Of a DNA stretch of 6,337 nucleotides, positions 1 through 5,652 are shown piece after piece. The translations under genes and the position numbers were made by a program. The notes beneath the pieces were generated by a model. It had not been told where the DNA came from, searched no databases, and saw only the letters and a list, made by a program, of their open reading frames with translations. The first letter of the stretch is position 1. Each line of letters opens with the position of its first letter. This DNA comes from CBFIJI01 sp965662885 (lineage in GTDB: Bacteria; Bacteroidota; Bacteroidia; Flavobacteriales; Flavobacteriaceae), in contig CBFIJI010000113.1 of NCBI GenBank assembly GCA_965662885.1, positions 1 to 6,337 of the forward strand, in the 5' to 3' direction.

Positions 1-2
1 CC

Positions 3-1310
3 CGTTTTGAAATTTCACTCCCAGAAAAGCGACAGTTCTTTACTCAAAACAGTGATTTGTTTTCTGACTTTGGAGAACAACGCGATGCCATTCCCTTCTT
101 TTCTAGAAAGATTGGTGTAGCCAAAGACCTCGATGGAAATACCATCGAAAACAAAATCATCACAGGGGTGCGTTTAAGTGGGAAAATCAGTAACAATCTT
201 CGGATTGGCTTTTTAAATATGTTGACCGATGAGGACATCAAAAATGAAATTCCTTCCAACCTCAACACCGTATTTACCTTACGACAAAAAGTCTTTAACC
301 GTTCCAACATCAGCTTTTTGATGATCGACCGAAGTACTGTAAAAGACTACGATTTTATCGACACTACCGAAAAATCAAACCGCTTGGTGGGCTTGGAATA
401 TAACTTAGCCTCTAGTGATGGTATATGGACTGGAAGAGCTTTCCTACATAAATCCTTTACTCCCGAGGCAGGAAAAGACGATACCAGTAGTGGGATAAGC
501 CTACGAAGAAACACCCGAAATCACAGCTTTGGCCTAGGGGGTGTTTATGGTGGAGAAGACTTTAAATCCGATCTTGGGTTTTACCGACGTTCTGGATTTT
601 TAAAAATCAGCCCTTCCTATTCCTATAGACTCTATCCTAAAAATGAAAAGGTTATCAATTACGAGTTCCGACAGAACGTCTTTATGGTCTATAAACCGAG
701 TAATGACTTTTTATTGACCGATCGTTGGTTTTTAAGCAACTTTAGCGTCCGCTATCTCAACCAAACCTCCTTATCACTTCGTGTCGCCAATCGAAGAGAA
801 TTTTTACTTAACGGATTTGATCCGACCCGCTCCGGAGCAGAACCCCTTCCAGAAGGCGTGGCCTATAATTTTACAGATTTCGAAGTCTCCTATCGTTCCG
901 ACAGTCGAAAGCTCTTTTCTTTTGATACAGAAGTTTCTTATGGGGGCTTTTATACCGGTACCAAATTCTCTGTAGAAAACGAAATCAACTGGCGATCACA
1001 ACCCATTGTTTCGGCCAGTTTAAAAGTCAACTACAATAAAATCATGTTACCTAAACCCTATGCCTCTGCCGATTTGTGGTTGGTGAGTCCCAAAGTAGAA
1101 GTCTCTTTTAACAAAAAAACATTTTGGACCACTTATGTCCAGTTTTCTTCCCAATCTGAAAACTTAGGGATTAATTCTCGATTACAGTGGCGTTTTGCGC
1201 CTTTGTCCGATTTATACCTTGTTTACAATGATAATTATTTAACCAGTGATGCTTTTTCGCCAAGATATCGTAGTTTTAACATCAAATTTACGTATTGGTT
1301 AAATATTTAA
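3..1310 (+). CDS. DUF5916 family outer-membrane beta-barrel protein, C-terminal part (5' end outside window)
   Basis: The frame is open from the first bases of the window (435 codons to TAA at 1308-1310), so the true start lies upstream. The TTG at 57 is an internal codon, because the preceding residues (LPEKRQFFTQNSDLFSDFG, residues 6-24) are a typical conserved stretch of the family. DUF5916 proteins usually have an N-terminal carbohydrate-binding-like (CBM9-type) domain followed by a long beta-barrel-like domain of several hundred residues; only the latter is present here. Supporting features are the FFSRKIG segment, DLGFYRRSGF around residue 180, many alternating aromatic/polar strands, LQWRFAPLSDLYLVYND near the end, and a terminal strand finishing in an aromatic-rich segment (FTYWLNI), as in outer-membrane barrels. 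No biochemical function is established for the family. The downstream lipoprotein gene begins one base after this stop, suggesting co-expression. The family call is firm; outer-membrane location is inferred. Confidence 0.88.
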   Translation, partial: RFEISLPEKRQFFTQNSDLFSDFGEQRDAIPFFSRKIGVAKDLDGNTIENKIITGVRLSGKISNNLRIGFLNMLTDEDIKNEIPSNLNTVFTLRQKVFNRSNISFLMIDRSTVKDYDFIDTTEKSNRLVGLEYNLASSDGIWTGRAFLHKSFTPEAGKDDTSSGISLRRNTRNHSFGLGGVYGGEDFKSDLGFYRRSGFLKISPSYSYRLYPKNEKVINYEFRQNVFMVYKPSNDFLLTDRWFLSNFSVRYLNQTSLSLRVANRREFLLNGFDPTRSGAEPLPEGVAYNFTDFEVSYRSDSRKLFSFDTEVSYGGFYTGTKFSVENEINWRSQPIVSASLKVNYNKIMLPKPYASADLWLVSPKVEVSFNKKTFWTTYVQFSSQSENLGINSRLQWRFAPLSDLYLVYNDNYLTSDAFSPRYRSFNIKFTYWLNI

Positions 1311-1311
1311 T

Positions 1312-2052
1312 ATGAAGCAAAATTACTGTTCTACATCGCTGCTAGGGATCTTCTTACTTTTTAGCATTGGCTGTCAAAGTCCTAAAGAAAAAAAAGCGAC
1401 AGACAGCATGACCGTTGTCGGAACTGTTCAAGGACTTCGAAAAGGAAAACTCTACCTTCAGAAGATTGAAGACACCCTTTTAGTCAATGTGGACTCCACA
1501 GAAATTACTGGAAATGCTGATTTTAACTTTAAAACTGCCCTGACAACTCCAGAGGTGTTTTATTTGTATCTCGACAAAGAAGATGGGGATTCTTTAAATG
1601 ACCGAATTCTTTTCTTTGGAGAACCTGGAACCATCGAAATCAATACGCTTTTAAAAACCTTTGAAAGCAGCGCTAAGATAAAAGGATCAAAAAATCAAGA
1701 ACTCCTTCAAGAGTATAAGGGGTTTATGCGAAAGTTTGACGATAAAAATCTTTCTCTTTACCAAGACTATTTTGCAGCCACCCAAAAAAATAAGCAATCC
1801 CTCATCGACTCCATCTCCTCGGCTATGGACAATCTCTTACGCCGTAGGTACCTCTTTGCGCTTAATTTTGCTTCACAGCACACAGACTTCAATATCGCAC
1901 CTTATATTGCCATCACCGAAGTCAATGATGCCAATCTGATACTTTTGGATACCGTAGCAGCTAAAATGACCCCAGAGGTTAAAGCGTCCAAGTATGGAAA
2001 ACTCTTTATGGAATTGCTAGAAAGACGCCACAAACAAGAAGATACTGAATAA
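1312..2052 (+). CDS. DUF4369 domain lipoprotein, no thioredoxin domain
   Basis: A 246-residue protein with a lipoprotein signal: a hydrophobic stretch at residues 8-19 and a lipobox ending FSIGC, with the lipidated Cys at 21. The first residues after it (QSPKEKK) are not acidic, so a Bacteroidota surface-export signal is not evident; a periplasm-facing lipoprotein is the simpler inference. Residues ~34-125 (MTVVGTVQGLRKGKLYLQ, then a beta-rich segment ending near KIKGSKNQE) resemble DUF4369, a domain usually found N-terminal to a TlpA/AhpC-like thioredoxin domain. Here the rest is helical and charged, the only cysteines are C6 and C21, and the protein ends where a thioredoxin domain would begin, so it has no CxxC redox centre. 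ATG at 1312 follows the upstream stop by one base with no Shine-Dalgarno sequence, which suggests translational coupling to the DUF5916 gene. It ends two bases from the opposing gene. Function unknown. Confidence 0.85.
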   Translation: MKQNYCSTSLLGIFLLFSIGCQSPKEKKATDSMTVVGTVQGLRKGKLYLQKIEDTLLVNVDSTEITGNADFNFKTALTTPEVFYLYLDKEDGDSLNDRILFFGEPGTIEINTLLKTFESSAKIKGSKNQELLQEYKGFMRKFDDKNLSLYQDYFAATQKNKQSLIDSISSAMDNLLRRRYLFALNFASQHTDFNIAPYIAITEVNDANLILLDTVAAKMTPEVKASKYGKLFMELLERRHKQEDTE

Positions 2053-2054
2053 AA

Positions 2055-2321
2055 TTAAAGCGCAGCAAGTTGCGTTTCCAAGCCGTTGAGGGTGGTTGAA
2101 ATTTCTTCGTTAAGGGATTTAAATTGTTGCTTGGCTGCTTTTTTATCTACTCCATTGATTTTTGCAATGATGGTGTCAAAAGCACTAATTGCCTCGTCAA
2201 TTAAAGCTTCACTTTTCTTAAGATCTGCACCCGGATGGGAAAGTTCCCAGTGGTAAATATCCTCAATAAAACTTCCAATTTCATTGTTGATGTCTTTTTT
2301 TAATTGCTTTCTACTGGCCAT
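2055..2321 (-). CDS. small conserved-type helical hypothetical protein
   Basis: An 88-residue protein with no signal peptide, no cysteine and no membrane segment, predicted cytoplasmic. By eye it is almost entirely helical and charged: helix 1 at ~4-28 (RKQLKKDINNEIGSFIEDIY, then HWEL), helix 2 at ~35-56, helix 3 at ~60-86. The HWELSHPGADL turn breaks the first two helices. It resembles small uncharacterised proteins common in Flavobacteriia; I recognise no functional domain and assign no role. The reading frame is credible because it has a well-placed TAnnTTTG promoter element just upstream, normal composition, and exactly fills the space to the convergent gene. It is 79 bp downstream of the peroxiredoxin gene and probably separately transcribed. 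Confidence 0.75.
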   Translation of the reverse strand: MASRKQLKKDINNEIGSFIEDIYHWELSHPGADLKKSEALIDEAISAFDTIIAKINGVDKKAAKQQFKSLNEEISTTLNGLETQLAAL

Positions 2322-2337
2322 ATGACTAATTTTTATG

Positions 2338-2364
2338 CAAAGGTAAGTAGAAAAATGAAAGCAA
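2338..2364 (-). promoter_or_regulatory. Bacteroidota-type promoter for the small helical protein
   Basis: On the minus strand, TACCTTTG (2345 down to 2338) is an exact match to the Bacteroidota -7 element TAnnTTTG. TTG at 2364-2362 lies 16 bases upstream as a possible -33 element, slightly closer than the usual ~17-23. Transcription would start about 10 bases before the ATG at 2321, giving a very short AT-rich leader without a Shine-Dalgarno sequence. Confidence 0.6.
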
Positions 2365-2400
2365 TCCTTCTCCGAAGAAATTAACTTAGGGAATGGTCAA

Positions 2401-2850
2401 CTAAAGAAGTTTTAGGGCTCTTAGGCTAGAACGAATGTGGGCAGTGGCCATTAATGCATTATCAAAAACATTTACAATAACGCCCTGTTGATCCACCACA
2501 AAAGTTACTCGACTAAACGAAATCCCAAAGGACTTTTGGGTGATTCCAAACATTTTTTGGACATTGCGTTTTGGGTCGGACAAAAGTTTAAAGGGCAAGC
2601 GGTGCCTTTGGGAAAAACTTTTATGACTTTTTGAACTGTCAAAATTAATACCAAAGACCTCTGCTCCATGTTCTTGGAACACTTCATATTGATCGCGAAA
2701 GGCACAAACTTCAGCAGTACAGCCCGGAGAATTATCTTTGGGATAAAAAAACAGCACCAAGGGTTTTCCTAAAACATCCTGAACATGAAACAGCTTATTA
2801 TTTTGATCGTACAATGAGAAATCGGGTAGTTGGTCTCCTACTTTAAGCAT
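2401..2850 (-). CDS. bcp: thioredoxin-dependent thiol peroxidase (peroxiredoxin, BCP/PrxQ type)
   Basis: A 149-residue cytoplasmic enzyme that reduces hydrogen peroxide and organic hydroperoxides using thioredoxin. The AhpC-TSA fold spans essentially the whole protein. The active-site segment FYPKDNSPGCTAEVCAFRD (residues 35-53) holds the peroxidatic Cys44, with Thr/Pro of the PxxxT/SxxC context degenerate as in BCP proteins, and Cys49 five residues later in the position of the resolving cysteine of two-Cys PrxQ/BCP enzymes. Arg114 in SRVTFVVD fits the conserved active-site arginine that activates the peroxidatic thiolate. FGINFDSSKSHKSF (66-79) and LLSDPKRNVQKMFG (89-102) are typical of the family. 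Length is normal. ATG at 2850 starts two bases after the upstream stop, so it is the last gene of the idi-queD-bcp run. It may protect the cell generally; a specific link to its neighbours is not shown. Confidence 0.95.
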   Translation of the reverse strand: MLKVGDQLPDFSLYDQNNKLFHVQDVLGKPLVLFFYPKDNSPGCTAEVCAFRDQYEVFQEHGAEVFGINFDSSKSHKSFSQRHRLPFKLLSDPKRNVQKMFGITQKSFGISFSRVTFVVDQQGVIVNVFDNALMATAHIRSSLRALKLL

Positions 2851-2852
2851 CG

Positions 2853-3260
2853 TTATCCCGAATAGGTTACAAAGTTTCGTGGGGTTTCATACAACGTGAT
2901 CTCCAAAGTCATCACAGAAGCTAAAAAGGGTTTTAATTTATCGTAAATCACCACCGCTATATTTTCAGCGGTAGGGTTCAACGTTGCAAATTCGGGAACT
3001 TGTTCGTTTAAGTTCTTATGATCCATTGCGTCTTCCACATGTTCCTTGATCAGGTCTTTTAAGACTTTCATGTCCATCACATAACCAGTATCTGGATCAA
3101 TAGGTCCCGTAACACTGACGATCAATTCATAGTTGTGTCCGTGATAATGGGCATTGGCACATTTCCCAAAAATTTCTTCATTTTGGTCGTCAGTCCAATC
3201 TTTACGATATAAACGATGTGCTGCATTAAAGTGCGCTTTTCGACTTACGGTTACATTCAT
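2853..3260 (-). CDS. queD: 6-pyruvoyl-tetrahydropterin synthase / 6-carboxytetrahydropterin synthase family enzyme
   Basis: A 135-residue cytoplasmic zinc enzyme of the PTPS/QueD fold, acting on dihydroneopterin triphosphate. Zinc ligands are visible as H15 (FNAAHRL) and H40 and H42 (YHGHNYE). Cys34 (FGKCAN) is the catalytic cysteine, D80-H81 (MDHKNL) complete the catalytic relay, and E125 (YETP) is the pterin-anchoring glutamate. PTAEN (96-100) is also conserved. Bacterial members usually make 6-carboxy-5,6,7,8-tetrahydropterin for queuosine, hence the symbol. However, the long H15-to-C34 spacing and the wording GKCAN..HGHNY, GPIDPDTGYVMD and MDHKNL are closer to animal-type PTPS than to E. 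coli QueD. No other queuosine or pterin gene is in the window to decide. It sits 6 bp after idi and 2 bp before the peroxiredoxin gene. Family certain, exact product less so. Confidence 0.9.
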   Translation of the reverse strand: MNVTVSRKAHFNAAHRLYRKDWTDDQNEEIFGKCANAHYHGHNYELIVSVTGPIDPDTGYVMDMKVLKDLIKEHVEDAMDHKNLNEQVPEFATLNPTAENIAVVIYDKLKPFLASVMTLEITLYETPRNFVTYSG

Positions 3261-3266
3261 AGCAGT

Positions 3267-3788
3267 TTAATTAGCAATTATATAGTTATAAAAACGTTCA
3301 AATATAATTTTAAACCAGGCGGTATAGACCTCTGGATGTTTTTTAATATCCTCAGAAACGGTATGAATGGACACCCATTTCCAAGCTTCAACTTCTTCTA
3401 GATTGATCACTGGAGGCACTTCTGAATAGCCCAACAACACATGATCGAGTTCATGTTCTGTTAAACCGTTGTCAAAAGGGGCTTTATAAATAAACGTAAA
3501 CAATTCTTTTAAAGGTACTTCCATCCCCATTTCTTCCTTCAGGCGACGTTTTCCCGCAGCTAAAGTCGTTTCTCCCTCCCGTTGATGACTGCAACAGGTG
3601 TTGGTCCACAACCCTGGTGAGTGGTATTTTATCATTGCCCGTTGCTGCAACATTAATTCGTTCTTATTATTGACAATAAAAACGGAAAAGGCACGGTGCA
3701 AAACCCCTTTTTCATGGGCTTCTAATTTGGGCATGGTACCCAATGGTTGGTCGTTACGATCAACAAGAATAACTTCTTCTTCCTTCAT
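3267..3788 (-). CDS. idi: isopentenyl-diphosphate delta-isomerase, type I
   Basis: A 173-residue cytoplasmic Nudix-fold enzyme that interconverts isopentenyl and dimethylallyl diphosphate, setting the supply of allylic primer for menaquinone, carotenoids and undecaprenyl phosphate. Metal-ligand positions match type I enzymes: H25 and H31 (AHEKGVLHRAFS), H68 (TNTCCSHQ) and the glutamates E111 and E113 (TEHELDHV). The catalytic cysteine is C66 in TNTCCSHQ, aligned with TNSVCGH of E. coli. The degenerate Nudix helix GETTLAAGKRRLKEEMG is at 72-88, and LLGYSEVPP and WKWVS follow at the usual positions. Length is typical of bacterial Idi (~180). ATG at 3788 is chosen because EVILVDRNDQPLG (5-17) is the normal N-terminal strand. 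It is the first gene of a three-gene minus-strand run and diverges from prfC. Confidence 0.95.
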   Translation of the reverse strand: MKEEEVILVDRNDQPLGTMPKLEAHEKGVLHRAFSVFIVNNKNELMLQQRAMIKYHSPGLWTNTCCSHQREGETTLAAGKRRLKEEMGMEVPLKELFTFIYKAPFDNGLTEHELDHVLLGYSEVPPVINLEEVEAWKWVSIHTVSEDIKKHPEVYTAWFKIIFERFYNYIIAN

Positions 3789-3881
3789 TAAGGGTTAAAA
3801 TTACTACTATTTTTCTAAAAACCTACCCCATTCCATGGCCACAGTGGATTTATTTGTGATATTTTTGACAAAATTTTTACT
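3789..3881. promoter_or_regulatory. divergent intergenic region between idi and prfC
   Basis: This 93-bp AT-rich region separates two divergent starts. For prfC there is a good -7 element (listed separately). For idi only a one-mismatch candidate is visible, TAGGTTTT on the minus strand (3825 down to 3818), with no TTG at the right distance, so its promoter is not firmly placed. Two small adjacent palindromes, CCATGG (3833-3838) and CCACAGTGG (3839-3847), lie between the two candidates and could be an operator, but are short enough to be chance. Neither gene has a Shine-Dalgarno sequence. Confidence 0.45.
3860..3867 (+). promoter_or_regulatory. -7 promoter element for prfC
   Basis: TATTTTTG matches the Bacteroidota -7 consensus TAnnTTTG exactly and lies 14 bases before the prfC ATG, implying a very short leader. 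No clear TTG -33 element is found 17-23 bases upstream, so this rests on the -7 element alone in an AT-rich stretch. Confidence 0.45.
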
Positions 3882-5465
3882 ATGGGATTTTTAGAAGAAA
3901 TTCAACGAAGACGAACCTTTGGTATTATCTCTCACCCAGATGCGGGTAAGACTACCCTTACAGAAAAATTACTCCTTTTTGGAGGTGCTATACAAGAGGC
4001 TGGGGCCGTAAAATCCAACAAAATAAAAAAGGGCGCCACCAGTGATTTTATGGAAATTGAACGCCAACGTGGTATTTCTGTGGCCACTTCAGTATTGGCT
4101 TTTATTTATAAGAATAAAAAAATAAATATCCTAGATACTCCCGGGCATAAAGACTTTGCAGAAGACACGTTCCGAACCCTTACTGCTGTGGACAGTGTGA
4201 TTGTCGTGATTGATGTTGCCAAAGGTGTGGAGGAACAAACTGAAAAGTTGGTCAGTGTGTGTCGGATGCGGAATATTCCCATCATTGTATTTATCAATAA
4301 ATTGGACCGAGAAGGTAAAGATGCCTTTGACCTCCTTGATGAAGTGGAACAAAAATTAGGGTTGACCGTTTCCCCCCTTTCGCTTCCTATCGGAATGGGG
4401 TATGATTTTAAAGGGATTTATAATATTTGGGAAAACAATATTCAACTCTTTGAAGGGGATGAAAAACAAATCATCGGTGCTAAAAAGCGTTTTGAAAGCA
4501 TAGAAGATCCAGAGTTACTCAATATTCTTGGAGCTGAAAAAATCGATACGCTAAAGGAAGAATTAGAAATCATTCAGGAGGTCTATCCCCCCTTTGATCG
4601 GGAGGCTTATTTAAATGGGGATTTACACCCAGTCTTCTTTGGTTCGGCCTTAAATAATTTTGGGGTGCAGGAGCTGTTAAATTGTTTTATCGACATTGCG
4701 CCAGAACCGCGTTCTAAAATGGCCGACAACCGCTTGATTGACCCTAAGGAAGATGACTTTTCTGGTTTTGTTTTTAAAATCCATGCCAATATGGACCCCA
4801 ACCATCGGGATCGACTAGCCTTTATTAAAGTGGTGTCAGGTGCTTTTAAACGCAACACTCCCTATCATCATGTTCGCCTCAATAAAAAATTAAAGTTCTC
4901 CTCTCCCAATGCCTTTTTTGCAGAGAAAAAGGAAATTGTTGACATTTCCTATCCGGGAGACATTGTCGGCCTACACGATACTGGAAATTTTAAAATTGGC
5001 GATACCCTGACCAATGGGGAAAAAATTCAATTTAAAGGGATTCCTAGTTTTTCTCCGGAACACTTTCGGTATATCAACAATAACGATCCTATGAAAGCCA
5101 AACAATTAAATAAAGGGATTGAACAATTGATGGATGAAGGAGTCGCCCAGCTTTTTACGCTTAATTTAAACGGACGGAAAATCATTGGTACCGTTGGAGC
5201 CTTACAGTTTGAAGTCATCCAATATCGGTTGTTACACGAATACAGCGCAAAATGTAGCTTTGAAAATTTAAATGTTCATAAAGCCTGTTGGGTGGAAGGT
5301 GATGATAAAACGGATGCCTTTAAAGACTTTTCCAGAATCAAACAAAAATTTTTGGCCTATGATAAAAGTGGCCAATTGGTCTTCCTTGCGGATTCTGCGT
5401 TTTCTCTTCAGATGACCCAAGATAAATATCCTGATTTAAAGTTCCATTCGACCTCGGAATTTTAA
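3882..5465 (+). CDS. prfC: peptide chain release factor 3 (RF3)
   Basis: A 527-residue translational GTPase (E. coli RF3 is 529) that recycles RF1 and RF2 from the ribosome after peptide release. The G domain is complete: G1/P-loop SHPDAGKTT (17-25), G2 within RQRGISVATS (61-70), G3 DTPGHKDF (85-92) and G4 NKLD (139-142). The sequence DFMEIERQRGISV marks RF3 rather than EF-G, and the protein lacks EF-G domains IV/V. Domain II follows at ~280-380 (FSGFVFKIHANMDPNHRDRL, then FIKVVSGAF), and the RF3-specific C-terminal domain includes GTVGALQFEVIQYRL. ATG at 3882 is supported by the -7 element just upstream and by the normal RF3 N-terminus. No terminator hairpin follows the stop; within about 25 bases the sequence becomes an integrase-like remnant. 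Composition is ~39% GC by hand count over 4321-4440. Confidence 0.97.
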   Translation: MGFLEEIQRRRTFGIISHPDAGKTTLTEKLLLFGGAIQEAGAVKSNKIKKGATSDFMEIERQRGISVATSVLAFIYKNKKINILDTPGHKDFAEDTFRTLTAVDSVIVVIDVAKGVEEQTEKLVSVCRMRNIPIIVFINKLDREGKDAFDLLDEVEQKLGLTVSPLSLPIGMGYDFKGIYNIWENNIQLFEGDEKQIIGAKKRFESIEDPELLNILGAEKIDTLKEELEIIQEVYPPFDREAYLNGDLHPVFFGSALNNFGVQELLNCFIDIAPEPRSKMADNRLIDPKEDDFSGFVFKIHANMDPNHRDRLAFIKVVSGAFKRNTPYHHVRLNKKLKFSSPNAFFAEKKEIVDISYPGDIVGLHDTGNFKIGDTLTNGEKIQFKGIPSFSPEHFRYINNNDPMKAKQLNKGIEQLMDEGVAQLFTLNLNGRKIIGTVGALQFEVIQYRLLHEYSAKCSFENLNVHKACWVEGDDKTDAFKDFSRIKQKFLAYDKSGQLVFLADSAFSLQMTQDKYPDLKFHSTSEF

Positions 5466-5489
5466 TACCCTTTTTTTATTACCTTAGCG

Positions 5490-5555
5490 AAACAAATCTT
5501 ACTTGGACAGCAGAGTTCAAGAACTACAGAACGTTATCTGCAAATTTTAACATAA
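5490..5555 (+). pseudogene. C-terminal remnant of a tyrosine recombinase/integrase
   Basis: In this frame the bases read LLGQQSSRTTERYLQIL followed by Thr and a TAA stop at 5553-5555. This matches the end of phage-integrase/Xer-type recombinases, LGHxSxxTTExYxxx, where the Tyr (TAT, 5535-5537) is the catalytic nucleophile. The conserved His after LLG is Gln here. The frame is open back to the prfC stop and happens to be in phase with prfC, but nothing before about 5490 resembles an integrase and there is no room for the catalytic domain. It is therefore a fragment, not a gene. Its likely origin is an integration, deletion or cassette event that left the 3' end of an integrase gene beside prfC. 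The pattern is specific, but the match is only ~20 residues, so chance cannot be fully excluded. Confidence 0.6.
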
Positions 5556-5635
5556 GAGTTGTGCTACAGGCACAATAGCTAAAACGGTATTAAACTCCAT
5601 TCGTCGCCTTCTGCGTTTAGCATTCTCGTTATGTG
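5532..5635 (+). repeat. 9-base near-perfect direct repeat flanking the foldable element
   Basis: CGTTATCTG (5532-5540) and CGTTATGTG (5627-5635) agree at 8 of 9 positions and are 95 bases apart start to start. The left copy falls on the Arg-Tyr-Leu codons of the integrase remnant; the right copy overlaps the outer stem of the foldable element and lies just before the esterase leader. They could be crossover sites of a mobile unit, but a 9-base repeat in a region this size is weak evidence alone. Confidence 0.4.
5550..5634. other. potential three-way-junction structure (attC-like site or structured leader)
   Basis: Three nested or adjacent pairings can form together without conflict. The outer stem is ACATAAGAG (5550-5558) with CTCGTTATGT (5625-5634), one bulged G at 5628. 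A hairpin directly inside is TTGTGC (5559-5564) with GCACAA (5570-5575), loop TACAG. The inner stem is GCTAAAACG (5578-5586) with CGTTTAGC (5614-5621), one extra A, closing a 27-base loop. Only 0-3 unpaired bases separate the helices. Such folded single strands with bulged bases and a large end loop recall integron attC sites, but the canonical attC boxes (RYYYAAC and GTTRRRY) are not matched. A structured 5' leader RNA for the downstream gene is the main alternative. Pairings are seen directly; function is inferred. Confidence 0.5.
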
Positions 5636-5652
5636 TAATTGAATATATCATT

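Larger units (their letters stand above)
5466..5652. other. junction region between prfC and the esterase gene (no intact gene)
   Basis: These 187 bases hold no complete gene. In order there is a T-run (5471-5477) without a preceding hairpin, a short open stretch resembling a tyrosine recombinase C-terminus (5490-5555), a foldable segment (5550-5634), and an AT-rich 18-base leader to the next ATG. No exact TAnnTTTG element occurs on the plus strand; TACCTTAG at 5480-5487 is a one-mismatch candidate without a -33 partner. The parts are described separately. Confidence 0.7.

Noticed and set aside
57..59. TTG as start of the first coding region
   Set aside because: The same frame is open to the window edge and the residues before it match the conserved family stretch, so it is internal.
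2368..2385. Hairpin TTCT-TCGG-AGAA as terminator of the peroxiredoxin operon
   Set aside because: The stem is only about 4 bp and no T-run follows on the minus strand.
3216..3401. Plus-strand 61-codon open frame across the idi/queD boundary
   Set aside because: Antisense to two well-conserved genes and without recognisable features.
3833..3847. CCATGG and CCACAGTGG palindromes as an operator
   Set aside because: Too short and not repeated elsewhere in the window; noted in the intergenic entry only.
4106..5218. Several minus-strand open frames within prfC
   Set aside because: Shadows of the strongly conserved RF3 coding frame with no domain resemblance.
5466..5490. Rho-independent terminator after prfC
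   Set aside because: There is a run of seven T but no stable stem before it.
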